A DNA stretch of 64,000 nucleotides from Lycocorax pyrrhopterus obiensis (lineage: Eukaryota > Chordata > Aves > Passeriformes > Paradisaeidae): the NCBI GenBank assembly GCA_014706295.1, contig JACSVZ010000014.1, forward strand, positions 74,413,935-74,477,934, in the 5' to 3' direction. The notes beneath the pieces were generated by a model, which saw nothing but the letters and a program-made list of their open reading frames with translations, was not told where the DNA came from and made no database searches. The position numbers were made by a program, and so were the translations under genes. How positions within the stretch are numbered: the first letter of the stretch is position 1; every line of letters begins with the position of its first letter. Below, piece by piece: positions 38,364-51,800 of this stretch.

Positions 38364-40662
38364 AATATGAGTAGGTCTTTAGGAGAACTGCATACTATTC
38401 ATCCCACACTGTATATGGCTGCTGATCCTGGAGCCAGATACTGAGCTGGTAACTGTTCACAGTTAGTCAATGTTAATATAAAAAAAGTGTATAATCTGAT
38501 TGCAGTTCTGTAGCCTGAAGTCTTAATCTCTTTCTACCCCTTTAATCTGTCTTAGTTTTTGCAGTGTGCTGTAAAGCTGTGGTCCAAGATGTATGGCCAG
38601 TGATTCCTGAAGGAACATTAATTTTAACTCATAACAGTAAATTCAAAGATAATGAAAGTATTATTCTCTTTTTTCTTTGTCACTTTATTCTCTTCTCTTT
38701 GTTAAGATTTTTTTCAAACTATAGTTGGTTTTTTTAACTCCCATTTTTTGTGCTCAGTTCCAATAGGATGTACAACATTAGGGAAATAAATAGTCAACCA
38801 TATTGCTACATTTATATAATGGGATAACTTGTCATTATTTGTTTGTGAGTCAATGGGACATATCATGCATTATTACTTCTTCAATACTGGGAGTGCAGAA
38901 AAGCACAATGATGAATGACATAGAACTGGCAGAGGGACACAGGACAAGATCAAGGACAAAAAGTTGATAAAAGACTTCAGTACTCTGTCAGAGCAGTGTG
39001 TATTTTAAGTACAGTGTTAATTTGGAGTGTGTGAGCAAGGCTCATAATCAAAGACATTGGGACTCATCTCCGTTCTTGACCACTTCAGACTGTGCACTGC
39101 AAGAGCAAGAGCAGGAATCGGTTTGGACGATGTCCAGACAGGAAATGAAAAATAACCCAATGAGGCTAGCCGTGCCCTCCACTATTTCAACCAGCCCCAA
39201 ACATTTTACAAATGATGTTTAGAAGGACTGTGTTTCAAGGAAAAGATTATACAATTTTCTGCAGTCTTGGCCCCATAACTTTCTAATGAAAAGATAGAGA
39301 ATAAAAGGAAAAGGTAGAGCTGTTTTGCTTCACACAATTTTGCCAATCACCGTATTTTTCATACAGGGTTATTACTTTTTTTTTCGATTTCTAAGTTAAA
39401 AATATGTAAGAGTATGACAAAAAATGTCTGCATTAAAATCAAACTAATGAAGGTCATTGCATGAAAGGAATCTCAAAGACTGAGTGTTTTACACTGATGC
39501 ACTTTTACTGATGACTTTCACTATTTATGTGATTGGATAAAAATCTCTTAATAAATAATAGTGTAGAGAAGCAACATGATTCAATATGTGGTATAAAATC
39601 TATAAGTGGCAGTTCAGAGACAGATAAAATATGGAATAGCCATCAAGCTAGATAGATTGAGTCAGCCAGAAAGATAAGCTTTTTACTCAGTATTAATTAA
39701 CATTTCTAAATACATTTTATTCTCCAGAGACCAGGATAGGGAGGACTATTTGCAAACATTTACTGCATGTGCCTACCTGCTAAAGATAGGGTGGTTAATT
39801 AGATCCTGCATCTGACTTCTACTAGGTGTGAGAAACTTCTACAGCACAGTGGAGAAAACTGTGAAGAAGTAAACCAAAAAAATGTGCAATGGTTTCCATT
39901 AAAAGTGCCCATGGGATTCCTATTGCCTTAGAAAGTATTATTCCCCTTCAGGACCACATGCCTGATAGAGGTACAGCTCCACGTGGTGCTCATGCACCAC
40001 TTCAGTTTGGGTCCAAGCACCGTGCGTGCACAGGGAAGGACCAGCATGGAGGGGAGCAGGGCTGGGATATGGTAGCTGGTTAACAAATGCAGGGAGTGCT
40101 TTTGCAAGTCAATAAGGATAGTCCAACCAGAGAATTTGAAATTCCCTAAATCTGTTTGTGGGTCTGAGTTGCTCCTCTGGAGGAATGTGCCCTGCTTCCT
40201 GCTGGCATCCTGATAAGCTACTGTTATGTAAGTCTTTGCCCAGATATTTGCAATTTTTTGCAAATTATTTCGTTTCTAAGTGTCCTAGGATTAGTCTTTA
40301 AAATCAGGAAAAAAACCTGCTTCCTTGATTTCACAGAGAATGAGTTCAGAATTTCACAACCATTTAGCATTATGGCAGTGAAGACCAGAGACAAAGATCA
40401 TGCAGAATGAGAAGGGGTTTCAGGATACAGAGCAGGTAGACTTCAGCCTGCCTACCTTGAGAAGTCTGAAATACTTTGACTTACAGCCCAATGATACCTT
40501 TTTATTCTGTGAGGTGAAGTAAGCATTTTGGAACACTGTTCACCCGTCCTTTGTAAGGAAGGTGTTTTAAATGAAATCATATCAAAAATGTGCTTGATTT
40601 TTCTACTGACATGAAGTGCAACATTAGGTGGTCAGCTGCTGTGTAGACGTCTATGTAACAGA

Positions 40663-41151
40663 TCATAGAATCATAGAGTTATGGAATGCTTTGTCTTGGA
40701 AGGGACCTTAAAGGTTGTTCTGTTCCAACCTCCTGCCGTGGGCAGGGACACCTTCCACTAGACCAGGTTGCTCAGAGTCCCATCCAGCCTGAGGAATCCA
40801 CAGCCTCTCTGGTCAACCTGTTGTAGGGCCTCATCACCCTCACAGTAAAAAATTCTTCCTGATATCTAATCTAAACTACCCTCCTTCACCTTAAGGCCAT
40901 TCCCCCTTGCTCTGTTCCTACAGGCCCTTGTGAAAAGTCCCTCTCCAGCTTTCTTGTAAGCCCTCTTTAGGTACTGGAAGGCTGCTACAAGGTCTCCCGA
41001 GAGCCTTCTCTTCTCCAGGCCGAACAGCCCCAACTCTCTTAGACTCTCCTATGTCTTCAGAGGAGAGGTGTTACAGCCCTGTGATCAGCTCAGCAGCCTC
41101 CTCTAGACTTATTCCAACAGGTCCATACCTTTCTTGCATTGGAGGCCCTTT
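40663..41151 (-). mobile_element. CR1 LINE 3' part, antisense
   Basis: It begins with the inverted CR1 tail 'tcatagaatcatagagtt' and continues through 'ttggaagggaccttaaagg', 'ccatccagcctgaggaa', 'ggtctcccgagagccttc' and 'attccaacaggtccatacc'. It is about 490 bp, 5'-truncated and non-coding. Confidence 0.93.
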
Positions 41152-43035
41152 GTCAATCTTAATCCAGCTTTATATGGAATGCTAGAAGGAGCAAGTAGAA
41201 AGGCAAGAAAATAACTCCCTAGTTAGAAAGCTCCAAGGAAACAGCTGAGACAATGGCGTATTTCATCCTGGGAATAAAGGGCTATTCCCTATTGGGAATA
41301 ACTTGTCAGGAATAGACTCTTCAGTGATCTCTGCCAGCAAACCAAATTACCTGGCTCTGTGGAACTTCGTGAGAGAATTTGCTTTTCCCGTTATAAACCA
41401 AAGCAGGAAAAGACAATAAACACAAAGGACTCCTTTGTTTTAAAATTTTCTTGTCTCTTAAATATTTTGTGGTTTATTAAATAAACGTAAAGAAGCAAAC
41501 AAAAGGGGGAAAAAAGAAAGAAAAAAAAAGGAAGACTACTTCGCATTAAAGGAGCTGCCTGTGTATCATAGCTTCCTGAGTTAGCAAAAATACAGAATTT
41601 GAGACTTCTTCAGTCATGTTCAAGTAATCTAAGGGAATATGGGTGGATTGAAACTAACATCAGATTTAGATATGGAGGAGTTGCATTTTGCCTCCAGTGC
41701 TGCACATGAATCACAAAGGTCTGAGACTTGAGGTTGTGTTCAGTCAGACTCATTGCCAGTGTCCTTCTAATAAGGATACAATCACTGTTTCATATGGAAA
41801 TTTTGTGGCTCCCATTTTAAGATCAAGAGCAAGGCATTATGTGCCACATGTGTGGAGTAGTGTTCAATAAATGGGACAGTACACTCTGTACTGCTGCAAA
41901 CTCCCAGTCTGTTCTAGAAAAGGTTTGCCATGCCTGTGCCTGCACCTTTTCTCAGATTCAGGTACCAAGGCAATGTCTGCCACTTCAGTGCCAGTACAGC
42001 AGGTTTCCCAGGCTGCAAATTTAGGAACAGATTCCAGAGTCTAGAGATGGTGACAGCATTTTCACAATTACCTGTTATTGTTTCTCCCACCCTGTAAGCA
42101 TTCGGGCGCTTAGATGTACTTAGGCTAATATAGATTTACTTGGGGAGTATTGAGATTCTTTACCAGCATTTCCCAATCTGGTTTGTGCATGGTGCAGCTC
42201 CATATTCCTTCCTCTCCCAATCCCTCATACTGCCTTCATTAATAAAGCTGTATCCAGCCACATTTGGTGCACAGGTTGGTTGGAGGTAACTGCTCCAATC
42301 TTTTAAATCTAGTCCCATGTGCAGTCTTTCAGGATTAAGCTGTCAGTCTTCTTTCTCCTCTTTTTACTAAACCATGTTATCAATATGAGCATTTTGTGAT
42401 CTCTGAGCATCAGCTCCAGGAATTGGCTACAGCAGCCTGGCTACCGGGTGCCAGCCCTTGGGGCCATGTGGGTACTTAGCACTAGCGCTCTATTTTCTGT
42501 ACAGACATGTATAGACTTGATTTTATTTGTAGTTCATGTAGGTCCTATTCACTGTGCTGCAAATTCATCCTTTTATGATGCTTCTTTTTATTATTTCCTC
42601 TACCGGTGAAGAAGTATTATTCCATAACCTCTACAGAACATCCTTCTACTCACTTTCACTCAAATGCCTGTCAGAGATGGCATTTCTTTTAACAGGAAAA
42701 TTTCTTTTTGTATTTTCTTTTGTCTGACTGAGTCTTGAGTAAATATTATGGTTTACTTCTATTTGTAACAATGTCACCTAGAATCCAGAAGATGGCAGTA
42801 GTTGCCAATAATTCATTTTTTAAAATAAGCTTATTTACAAAAGCTGAAAAATAAAGATATTTATCCCCAGAGGAAAGCCAAACTATATCTGCATGTGCGT
42901 AAAATATTATAACATATCAAATTATTAGTTTCATTTATAAGTTTTTAAGTTCTAAACCAGACTAGGAAATAGAACTTGTAAATACATGTGTTAAACATTT
43001 TGCCCTAACATTGAATTTATTATTTTTTAATCCAG

Positions 43036-43218
43036 CTATTAATATTACTCAACCAAGTTTCAGTGGCACAGATGTCTTTGGCTATACCTCATTCCTAGCT
43101 TATTCTACAATCCCAAATATCACCTTCTACTATGAATTTCGCTTGAAATTTCAGTTGGCAAACCACCACTCAGCTTTACAAGATAATCTGATTTTTTTCA
43201 CTGGACAGAAGGGCCAAG
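43036..43218 (+). CDS. EYS: EYS exon: start of laminin-G domain
   Basis: This 183-bp exon follows acceptor ttttttaatccag. Its first two bases complete the codon begun in the exon at 29584-29756. It encodes INITQPSFSGTDVFGYTSFL and continues to FFTGQKGQ, the first strands of a laminin-G domain, a beta-sandwich used for binding glycans and matrix partners. Two N-glycosylation sequons (N-I-T near the start and N-I-T about 30 residues on) are visible, as expected for a secreted protein. It ends in phase 1 at donor gtaagc. The match to human EYS, as remembered, is strong and the frame is intact. Confidence 0.95.
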
Positions 43219-46200
43219 GTAAGCTTTATTTTTATCACTTATCCTTACAAGGTTTCAAATACTCATTAAACAAGTAGGATAAAAACATGCACTGGTTTTT
43301 CTTGATTCTTTTTAGAATATAATTTCATTAGTGGGAAAATAATCTCTTCAAAACTGTATTGTTTTGTAAAGGCAGAGTAATCAGTCAGGTTGTATAAATG
43401 TTTCTTTTCATTAAGGAGAAAGATAATTGCTTCCAGTTTTTAAAGTCAACAGTTAATCTGAGCTAGTATATTTCTGAACACAATAAATGGAAACCAGGAG
43501 GTCAAGGTTCCCTTTTTTTTCAGTTGTAAACGTAAATTTCATTGTTGATCATTGAACTCTGTGTTACTTACATAAAATAGGAGACCCTAAACCCTGAGGT
43601 CTCTCAATGCAAGTTAACCCAAGCTATCTACGAGTGAGTTGAGCTATGGTCTGTGTAGCAAAGCATTCAACTTGGTCTGATCAACACAGCTGAGAAGCAG
43701 GTTATGTAGCTCTACTTATGGCATTTGTACTAAGATTTTAGCAATACTGAAGGTGTCTCCTCACAGCAACCCTCTGTGGCAGGCTGCATGGCACAGCGTG
43801 GTGTGGGCTAAAATAGTAATACTACTTATGTTCTGTCCATCTCAGCATGACTCCAAACAGAAGCCATAATATCGATGAAAGCTAAGAAAAATTTTATATA
43901 ATTTGACGCAGACATAAAGCAGTCATAGATCATAGATGCTTCATAAGAAGCAAGTAACTTATTTTTATCTTAATCATTTCTGCAACTGGATCATGACCTA
44001 ACTTTTTGGGTTTGGAGTTGTCCTATGGGATTGTTGAAGCCTACAAGGGAGGTTGGGTGATGTGTCTTAGGCCATCAGAATAGGAGAGTGATTTAGGTAT
44101 GTTAATAGAAGTCTCTACTACTACGATAGATGCTTTACCATATCTAAAATATCACATAAGTTTTGCAGAAATGGCCCTTGACCTACAAGCAGGAACCCTG
44201 CACTTATGCTGAATAATATCAGAAATTTAATGCTTCAGAAGGATGAAGGAGGGGAGAAATTATTATGTGCTGTTTTAAGATACTGAGCTCCCAAAAAGCA
44301 TTATTAGAAATCAATTTTGGGGAGGCATTATGCAGTTACATATATATCTAACAAAGCAATTGCAGTATATCACATCAGTAGGATACAGGGTGTCCTCATT
44401 TGTTATGTTAATACCTTTGATATTTTCTTAGGTCTTCCTTTCTATTAAATTTCTTTACTTAAGTTCCTATACCCTCTGGGGCTTCTTCCCCTTTCTCCCT
44501 GTGGCAGACTTCCAGGAGTCAGACTGTTAGTCTATTGCAATGCAAACTAAAACTTGTTAGCTTAGAACAGCTCAGCAGTTTATCTATGATATGATTAAGT
44601 CTGCTACTTTTCGTTTGCAAAGATCCTGTCAAATTTAGCTAGTGCAGCTCAGCCAAGCAGCTGCCCTTTAGTGTGCCATGGGACCCTAGTACTTAATTTA
44701 TCAGGTTGTTCACCCGAATTAGCGTAACGCAAATCAGTATTAACCACTCTGAATGTATTTAAACTCAAAACTCTGCTTCTATCTGTGTGGAAATCAGAAT
44801 TTGCTAAGTTTTTTTCCAAACTTCAGCAAAAGACAGGATCAGACCTGGCTGATCCTGCTAACTGAACTACATTCACATTATTTTAACTACATCCATGCAT
44901 AACTCCCCATGCCACATTTTATTTCTGTGACAGTCACCATTTACTCCCAGGCAGCTTTTCCTTTCACTCACTAATTATTTATTTTTTTGGATGGATGAAA
45001 TACTGTCTTTCTTTTTTGGACAGCACACGGAGTTGAAATTACCTAAAACCTTTCCATCTAATCATTCAGAAAAGGGCATTCAAAAGCCAGTGTCTGCATC
45101 ATTAAATTTTTACGAGAAGCTTTGTTGTAATATGAACACAAAGAAATTGTTAGAACATTCTTTTCAATGACATGAATGAGCCACCACATTCAGACATGCT
45201 TCTGCAACCTTGGGAACTGAACCTCAAGCATCTGTTTGAAACATTGCCAATTGTAGGAAATATAACCAAACAAAAATTATACCAATTAATTCACTGTCTT
45301 TATTCAGGATGGAGAAAATGCAAACATGAAACATAGAACACCAATGGTATGAAATAATCTGATTCTTTTTCAGTTACAATAATTAAAAGAGAACACCAAA
45401 AAATTGCTTAAATATAAAAGATACATTGCACAAAAATTTGTCTCAAAAAGGCCTGCCTGCAGGGTGTACCCTGTACTGTCAGAAGTCATTGTGGAATGTA
45501 GGTCTTGGAATCATATTTGGCTGAACTGTTTTAAAAAAAAGTCTTACTGGTGTCATTTTTATTAATGAGAATACTGGCATTCTGGGCTTATTATGCAGTT
45601 GTCAGGCAGAAACCTGGCTTTTTATTACTTTGCCTATCATTTGTGTGTGTGTGTGAACCCTGCAGCACAGCAGTCAGGCATTTCTGCAGCCTCATGCCAA
45701 ACGATGGGTGGGCAGCAGCGCTCCTGCCAAGGGCAGCACTCAACAAGCATAGAGCAATGAGGTGATGGTAAAATGCTGTTGGTAATTCGCTATTTTCTCC
45801 TTAGTTTAAATTGTTGGGGAGACTGAGCACCCCACATTTTAACTACCAGAAAGCAGTTTCTTACCAAGAGAATGTTACTTATTTCACCAAGATAGTGCTC
45901 TTGTTTTAACAACTTACTGAGTATTGAACAATAATGCTCTCAACAGGAGGAGCATGAGGATTTTCACAGCCAGTGATCGTCCAGTAAGGAAGTATTTTTA
46001 ATATTTAATTTGCATTTTCTCCTTTCTCCATTTCATCCCATTTCTTTTAGTTAGCATTCTGTTGCAGCACCCTACCTGATTCCCCTCCAATGTTGTCTCT
46101 GCACAAACCATGGGCATGGATTTCATGGCTAACCTCTTGTGAGTTACTATGAAATTCTGTCCTAATACATAGTTAAAAGTTGTCTCATTTATGCAGACTA

Positions 46201-46224
46201 TTAGCACTATTTTGTTCTGCCCCA

Positions 46225-46367
46225 ACCCTGACAGAGTTCAAGGCCAGGCTGGATAAGGCTTTGAGCAACCTGATCGAATCGATGGCATCCCTGCCTGTGG
46301 CAGTGGGTGTTGGGACTAGATCATCTTTAGAGTCACTTCCAACCCCTCAGCAGTCTATGATTCTATG
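46225..46367 (+). mobile_element. CR1 LINE 3' end fragment
   Basis: The segment reads 'acagagttcaaggccaggct', then 'tggataaggctttgagcaac', then 'cacttccaacccctcagcag', and closes 'tatgattctatg'. This is the standard CR1 tail with an only slightly decayed terminus. No coding capacity remains. Confidence 0.9.
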
Positions 46368-47049
46368 CTTATCTTCACTTCAATTTTTTTCTCTTCAAAT
46401 CAAGGCTGTTTTGTAGAGTGCTGACACTGTTGCACTTCTTTAATACACTTTAATTCTGAGAAAGCATTTTAAAAGTTCAGAAACCCTTTTAAATAAACCT
46501 TTTTGTCCCTAATGTTCTTCCCCTAGTTTTGCAGGTCAAATCACAGAAGTACATTGTAGACACTGCTGAAAATAGAAACTTTAGTAAAGGCTTTTAAAAA
46601 AGAATTGTTATTTTCAGTTTGGAAGTCCTTCACTGGTAACATGCCAGTGTGACTGAAAGCAATGGAATTTCATTCAGTCATGAACAAATCATTGTAATAA
46701 AAAATAAATGGTGTTTGTGTTCTATACAACTGAATGTAACTGCACACTTTCTACAGAGGCAGTGTGTTCATATCCTTTTGAATAAGGATTTCCTTTTCTT
46801 TTTCTATATATTCCTATTGCATCAAAGTAGTAACTCTAGAGAAAAAATAAATTTCTGTATAGAAAAACCACAGTGTACAGCATGTTCATTTCCAGACTAT
46901 GAGATAAGGGGAATATGGCAGTTTTGGCTGTGAAGCAGCTATGTGCAGAGCTTCAGTGGGAGGACAATACAAGTAGCATTGTTTCCTGGGGGAAAGCCTA
47001 CTTTATCTTTTGCAAATGAAGAAAATTTGCCATGCATTTGAGACAGGGA

Positions 47050-47099
47050 CATCAAGACACATTTGAAATAAGGGCATCGAGACACATTTGAAATAAGGG
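47050..47099. repeat. Tandem duplication, 25-bp unit
   Basis: Two adjacent copies of a 25-bp unit starting catcRagacacatttg differ by one base. It is low-copy and looks like a slippage product. Confidence 0.85.
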
Positions 47100-48373
47100 C
47101 CACCATGTGACATTGGAAGAACAAATAGGAAGAAACCTTCCCTGGAACGAATACAAAATAAGACAGCCTTATGAGAACATAAGAAAATATCAAATAAACT
47201 ACAGTGTACAGGCATGAAATTGAGCACTGAATTGCTTGAATTCCCAGGAGAGCTGTAAAAAGAAATGGATGGCTTTGAATTTCAATTCAGGACATCCTAA
47301 GGCACAAGTGAGAACATTCTTCATTTTCACTATTGTTTGTATCCTGGTTCTTTTACCATACCAAATGTGTGTGCAGAAGAAAGGTTGGGGTTGATAAAAA
47401 GAAACAAGCTGATCAGGTTTTCTCTAAACAATGGTGGTTCCTCTCCTGCCTGCATGAGAAGAGAGACTGAATTCTCTTTAAAGATGCCAGTGTAAAAATG
47501 TGTTTATTTGGATGACCAGGAATAGGTCCAGGAACTGAGCTCTTACTCATGGGCTTTATGTCAGACTTAAAATCCTTCAAATGAGATTTTACACTATAGT
47601 TACTAAAAGCACAAACACTTATAGCATGCAGGCCTAAATGTAAAGAAATTAAATTATTTGCTGCAAACTGGCAAATTAATTAGTTCTAACCTGAAAGTAA
47701 AGAAGGCTTAAAGAATTAAAGCACTTGGCTGACCAAGGAAATTCCATCAATGAACATCCTAGAGCCATCTTAATTGGGGGCAGGTGCAATAAAATCTCCA
47801 GGTGCTGTTGAGTCAAGGGCAGCTGAAGGAGCTTGACAGAAGCTGCTAGAGCTTCTTGAGACCCATGTCCCTGTTACACCCCTTGCCTCAGAGCAGCAGG
47901 CAGCCTCTGGTTTTGAGGCTCTTGAAGTACCTATAATGATAGCTGAAAGCATCCTGGAACAGGATTAAGCCAGGGCCTATTCTCACATGCAACTTGAAGT
48001 TTCAATTTTTTTTTTTTTCAGATTTAAGAGAAAGTTGAAAATTTATTCATGTTCCAGGAGGAAGGAAGAGCAATGACTGCTAAATCCACCAGGGTTACAC
48101 TAACTTAACTGTAGTATGAAAAAGATCTTGCTCCAGAAAGCCTGTAAATGTTTAAAATCTCTGCAGTTTCTATTTTAAATCCACAAGAATACTGAAAAAA
48201 AATCTTACAAGTTAAACCGAGAATATTAGATCTATATAGGAAACTCATAACCTTCCTGGCTGAAGCTTTCCTAAACAGAACTTCTCAGTGGATTTGGAGT
48301 ATATCTTACGCGTTGGTTGGTGTTCACTAAATCCTGGAATAAGTAGTTATCCTTTTTTTTTTTGCCTTTTCAG

Positions 48374-48540
48374 GTCTGAATGGAGACGATTTCTTGGAGT
48401 TAGGCCTCCGTAATGGGAGAGTGGTATACAGCTACAATCTAGGTTCTGGCACAGCAACAATCATTAGCAAACCACTTGATCTGACACTCAATATTCATGT
48501 CATCCATCTCGGCAGAAATCTCCAGAAAGGCTGGCTGAAG
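48374..48540 (+). CDS. EYS: EYS exon: laminin-G domain, middle
   Basis: This 167-bp exon follows a strong polypyrimidine acceptor (tttttgccttttcag). Two bases complete a glycine codon shared with the previous exon. It then encodes LNGDDFLELGLRNGRVVYSY and runs to LQKGWLK. The 'F-L-x-L-G-L-x-N-G-x-V' and 'Y-N-L-G-S-G' motifs are classic inner strands of a laminin-G fold. The exon ends in phase 0 at donor gtaaag. The next exon is only 189 bp away, in contrast to the multi-kilobase introns elsewhere in the gene. Confidence 0.95.
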
Positions 48541-48729
48541 GTAAAGAAGCAATTCCTTTAGAAGGATAGCTTTTAGATGAAAGTGTTCTCTGTGTTTTTT
48601 TACATTTTATGTGGAAAATTTAATTTTTTTTTCTGCCTCCCTATAAAGCTGGGAGGATTGTCTTCTCTAGGAGTTCCTAAATAAAGGCAAGTTCCTTTGT
48701 TGTAACAAATATTAATGTTTCGTTGAAAG
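48541..48729 (+). other. EYS: EYS short intron (189 bp)
   Basis: A phase-0 intron with donor gtaaag and acceptor atgtttcgttgaaag. The acceptor's pyrimidine tract is weak; a long T run sits instead in the first 100 bases. Its size suggests splicing by intron definition. Confidence 0.92.
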
Positions 48730-48874
48730 GTGGATGATCAGAAGAATAAAACTGTCACTTCTCCTGGGAGGCTGGTTGGACTCAATGTCTTCAGTCAGTT
48801 TTATTTAGGAGGCTATCGTGAGTATACTCCAGAACTCCTACCAAAGGGACCCAGATTTAAGAATGGCTTTCAAG
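48730..48874 (+). CDS. EYS: EYS exon: laminin-G domain, end
   Basis: This 145-bp exon begins in phase 0 with VDDQKNKTVTSPGRLVGLNV and continues FSQFYLGGYREYTPELLPKG to KNGFQ. The 'F-Y-L-G-G' turn and the closing 'G-F-x-G-C' motif, completed by the next exon, mark the end of a laminin-G domain. One N-K-T glycosylation sequon is present. It ends in phase 1 at donor gtaaag. The frame is intact and the match to human EYS as remembered is clear. Confidence 0.95.
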
Positions 48875-51800
48875 GTAAAGATTACAGCGTTTTCAATTCC
48901 TTTTAATAGATGCATCAGATTGTGTATCTTTCTCTCATAGGCAACTGAAACAATCTCTGTCTTATCAGGAAACAAACTAGAGTCTCCTTGGCTGAATTTC
49001 CTGTGGCTATTTCATTATTTCACTATGATAACTAAGAAACATGATGCAAAAAGAGGCTTTGCTAAATAATTTGAATACTTTCTGTTTCTGCTAAAATGGA
49101 AGTTTGCCATTGTAATGTTTGCCATGTAATCTCTTCTTATGTGTCCCTGCTCTACAGCATCACTTCAAAAGGGCTTCCTTTCTCTGTAGTAGTTTAGATG
49201 CTTCTCCCACTGTGACTGGCAGCGCTAGTTTGGGTACTATCTTTCATGCTGAAAATTTCTTTCTGAAAGAAATCTTTTTTTTTTTTTCCTGGCATTATGA
49301 TCTAGATCTGTAGACAGGACTTAGCTAATTCCTCTTGCAAATATTTATCTAGCAGATAATAATTCTTACCTCAAAATTATATTTGAATCTTTGTTAATCT
49401 GTTTTCAACTCCTACCAAATCAGCAATGAAGCAAAGGACTTGTTCATAATACTTTTTGTTGTTTGCTTCCAAAGAAACAATGTGCTTGATATTTGCGAGG
49501 TAAAATTTCAATTCATTTTGAGCGCTGGAAAGCCTTTCAAATGAAAAGAAAACATTTTGCAATAGTAAAACAGAGTTTGAGTTCTCAGTTATGGAAGTGA
49601 GGGTACATTATGAAAGGCAAGCATAGCAACAAAGCTCGCTTTCACACACTAAAACTCCGCATTTCCATTAAGACCACGTAACTGCTTAATTTCCAGCTAC
49701 TACTTTTATTTCTCACACCGAAATTTCCTCAAAATCAATTTCATATCCTGTAGTCAACTTTTCACTCAGAATGTCATACGAATTAATATCTCGTCTGTCT
49801 CTGTCTTTTCGGGAAGCATGGATTGTATAGTTATGCCTTTCATGGCCTCTTAGCAGCTTGCAAATTGGCATATCATAAAACATAATGTCTGTCCAAGTAT
49901 TTTAATAAGGTCAATATCTGGGAAGTACTTTTGAGTTTTATAAACATGCTTATGTTAGGAGTGACCAATAGGAATCTCTGGTGCTTCACTTTAACCACAA
50001 AAGTGAATTTTCCAGGTTCTTCATGTTCCAAATATATTCCAATGATGAAATTTCTACAAATTCAGTATGAATAATCTTTAAAAAAACAGTAAGTTCATGT
50101 ACTGTTAGTTACCATACTATTTCTTTCTTTTTCTTATTCTTTAAAAAGAAATATTTACTTCAAAATTTTGGCAATCGTAGCACATAAACAGTTTTCTCTT
50201 TGTCCCTATCATTTACAGTATTAAGTCTACTACATGTGCTAATTCATTCCATGCTCCAGTTCCCAGCAGTAACTTGTCTGTTTTCCAGAGCATACTGACT
50301 TTCAAGGAATCTGCACTTCCCTATGACCAATTTCTTATGATGTTTTCATGAGCAGTCAGCATCTCATTTGTTCTTCTAGCTCAGAAATCTCCCAAATTTC
50401 AGCTCTCATGATCTTCAGGATCAGAAATAAACCTCTATAGACTTTTTCCAGAGTGGGAACTGCAATACCACTAACAGACAGGAAAATTCTGAACTATTTT
50501 ACTTCAGCCAATCTACAGCTGCAGGGAACTCAAAGAAACTCTGGAAGTGACAGCCAAGATAAATTTATCTAGCACATAGTTGATTAAACCACTCAGAGTT
50601 TTGGAAACCTCCCGTTGGCTGCTTTTAAAGACATGATTTATTAAAACCATTTTGCTTCTAATACCAGAGTGTACCTCTCCTTTTGTAAGAAATCACTACT
50701 GGATGAAGAAACATTGAGGCCAGCCATACTGCTGCAGACTAAATGTCCCCAGTGTCACTGTGCAATAATTTAAGGTTTTTACTCTGTACAACTACAGTTT
50801 CAGACCATTTCCTCCCTGACCTGCATGCCTTTAGCACTTGTTCAAGTAATTTCCATAGAGGAAGAGTAAACTGAAAATGAATGTCTTTAATAAATTGTCA
50901 TTTAATAATCAAAAGTTGTGGAATTTTTAATTTAGGACATGTGTGAATCAGCACCCGTCCTAAAATGCTTTGCTTTCCTCCTGTTTTAGGATAGGTAGGA
51001 TTTAAGAAATCTGTAAATTCAGTACTGCATTCAGATAGAAAATATTTTATTAATGTATCTATTTCTATCAGTATTCTTGCTGCATTTTTAGTACATCTCG
51101 AAAATGCCTGCTTTGTGTACTTTTTAGTCAAATTAGCGCCAAGTGCTTACAAGTGAGTAAGGGATCCTAGCAAGAAGTTATGGAAAAAAAATCTTTGTGT
51201 GATAAGGATATATCACAAGAAATAAAGAAAAAGTAAAGCAGAGTAGTGAAGTAATCTATTTTATGATAATCCCTCAAGTTTACTTAATCCATTGTTGGTG
51301 GCTCTTTAGTGGTTTATGAGCTCTGCTAGACTGGGGTGAAAGCTATAAAATAAATTGATGGTAAAAAAGGCCAGTAATAGAAAGGCCTAGGTGTGGTCTA
51401 AGGAGCCACAATTCAAAAGATTGCAAACAAAAAGGTAGTATACCATCTGTGAGTGTACAGCCTTGGTGTCTGATTTCAGTTTACTTGCATAAAGCTCTGA
51501 TGTTCAGAATCACTCCAAGTTTAACTCACAAAGTTGGGAACTTTGAGTTCCTCTTGCAAACTTGGCTGTGTCAGAAAACCTCTCCATTATTCAGAATAGT
51601 TGGCAGTCTCTCATTAAAAGGGGCCCAGAACTGGCGGAGCAAAGGGAATTCAGGTCAGAATTCATCAGCTGATCCCTCTGCAGAAGGTTGTATAGTGCTT
51701 GCTACAACAGGCTCAAATTGCTGCTCTGACTCATTAAATAAAAGATTCAGTTGAACTTAAAAAGCTGGGCCAAAACACTCTTGTGCCTGTTCGATGCTTT

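Larger units (their letters stand above)
29757..43035 (+). other. EYS: EYS intron (13.3 kb)
   Basis: A phase-1 intron with donor gtaaga and acceptor ttttttaatccag. It carries a GC-rich solo LTR (30881-31892), a GC-rich unassigned block (33786-34330), a minisatellite LTR split by a nested LTR (36164-37572), and CR1 elements at 37680-38363 and 40663-41151. The remaining sequence, such as 31893-33785, 34331-36163, 38364-40662 and 41152-43035, is AT-rich with no recognisable gene, RNA or repeat. Confidence 0.9.
43219..48373 (+). other. EYS: EYS intron (5.2 kb)
   Basis: A phase-1 intron with donor gtaagc and acceptor tttttttttgccttttcag. A CR1 remnant lies at 46225-46367 and a 25-bp tandem duplication at 47050-47099. 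Apart from these I see no gene, RNA or recognisable repeat. Confidence 0.9.

Noticed and set aside
45643..45655. Short GT run as a microsatellite
   Set aside because: Only about six units, too short to call.
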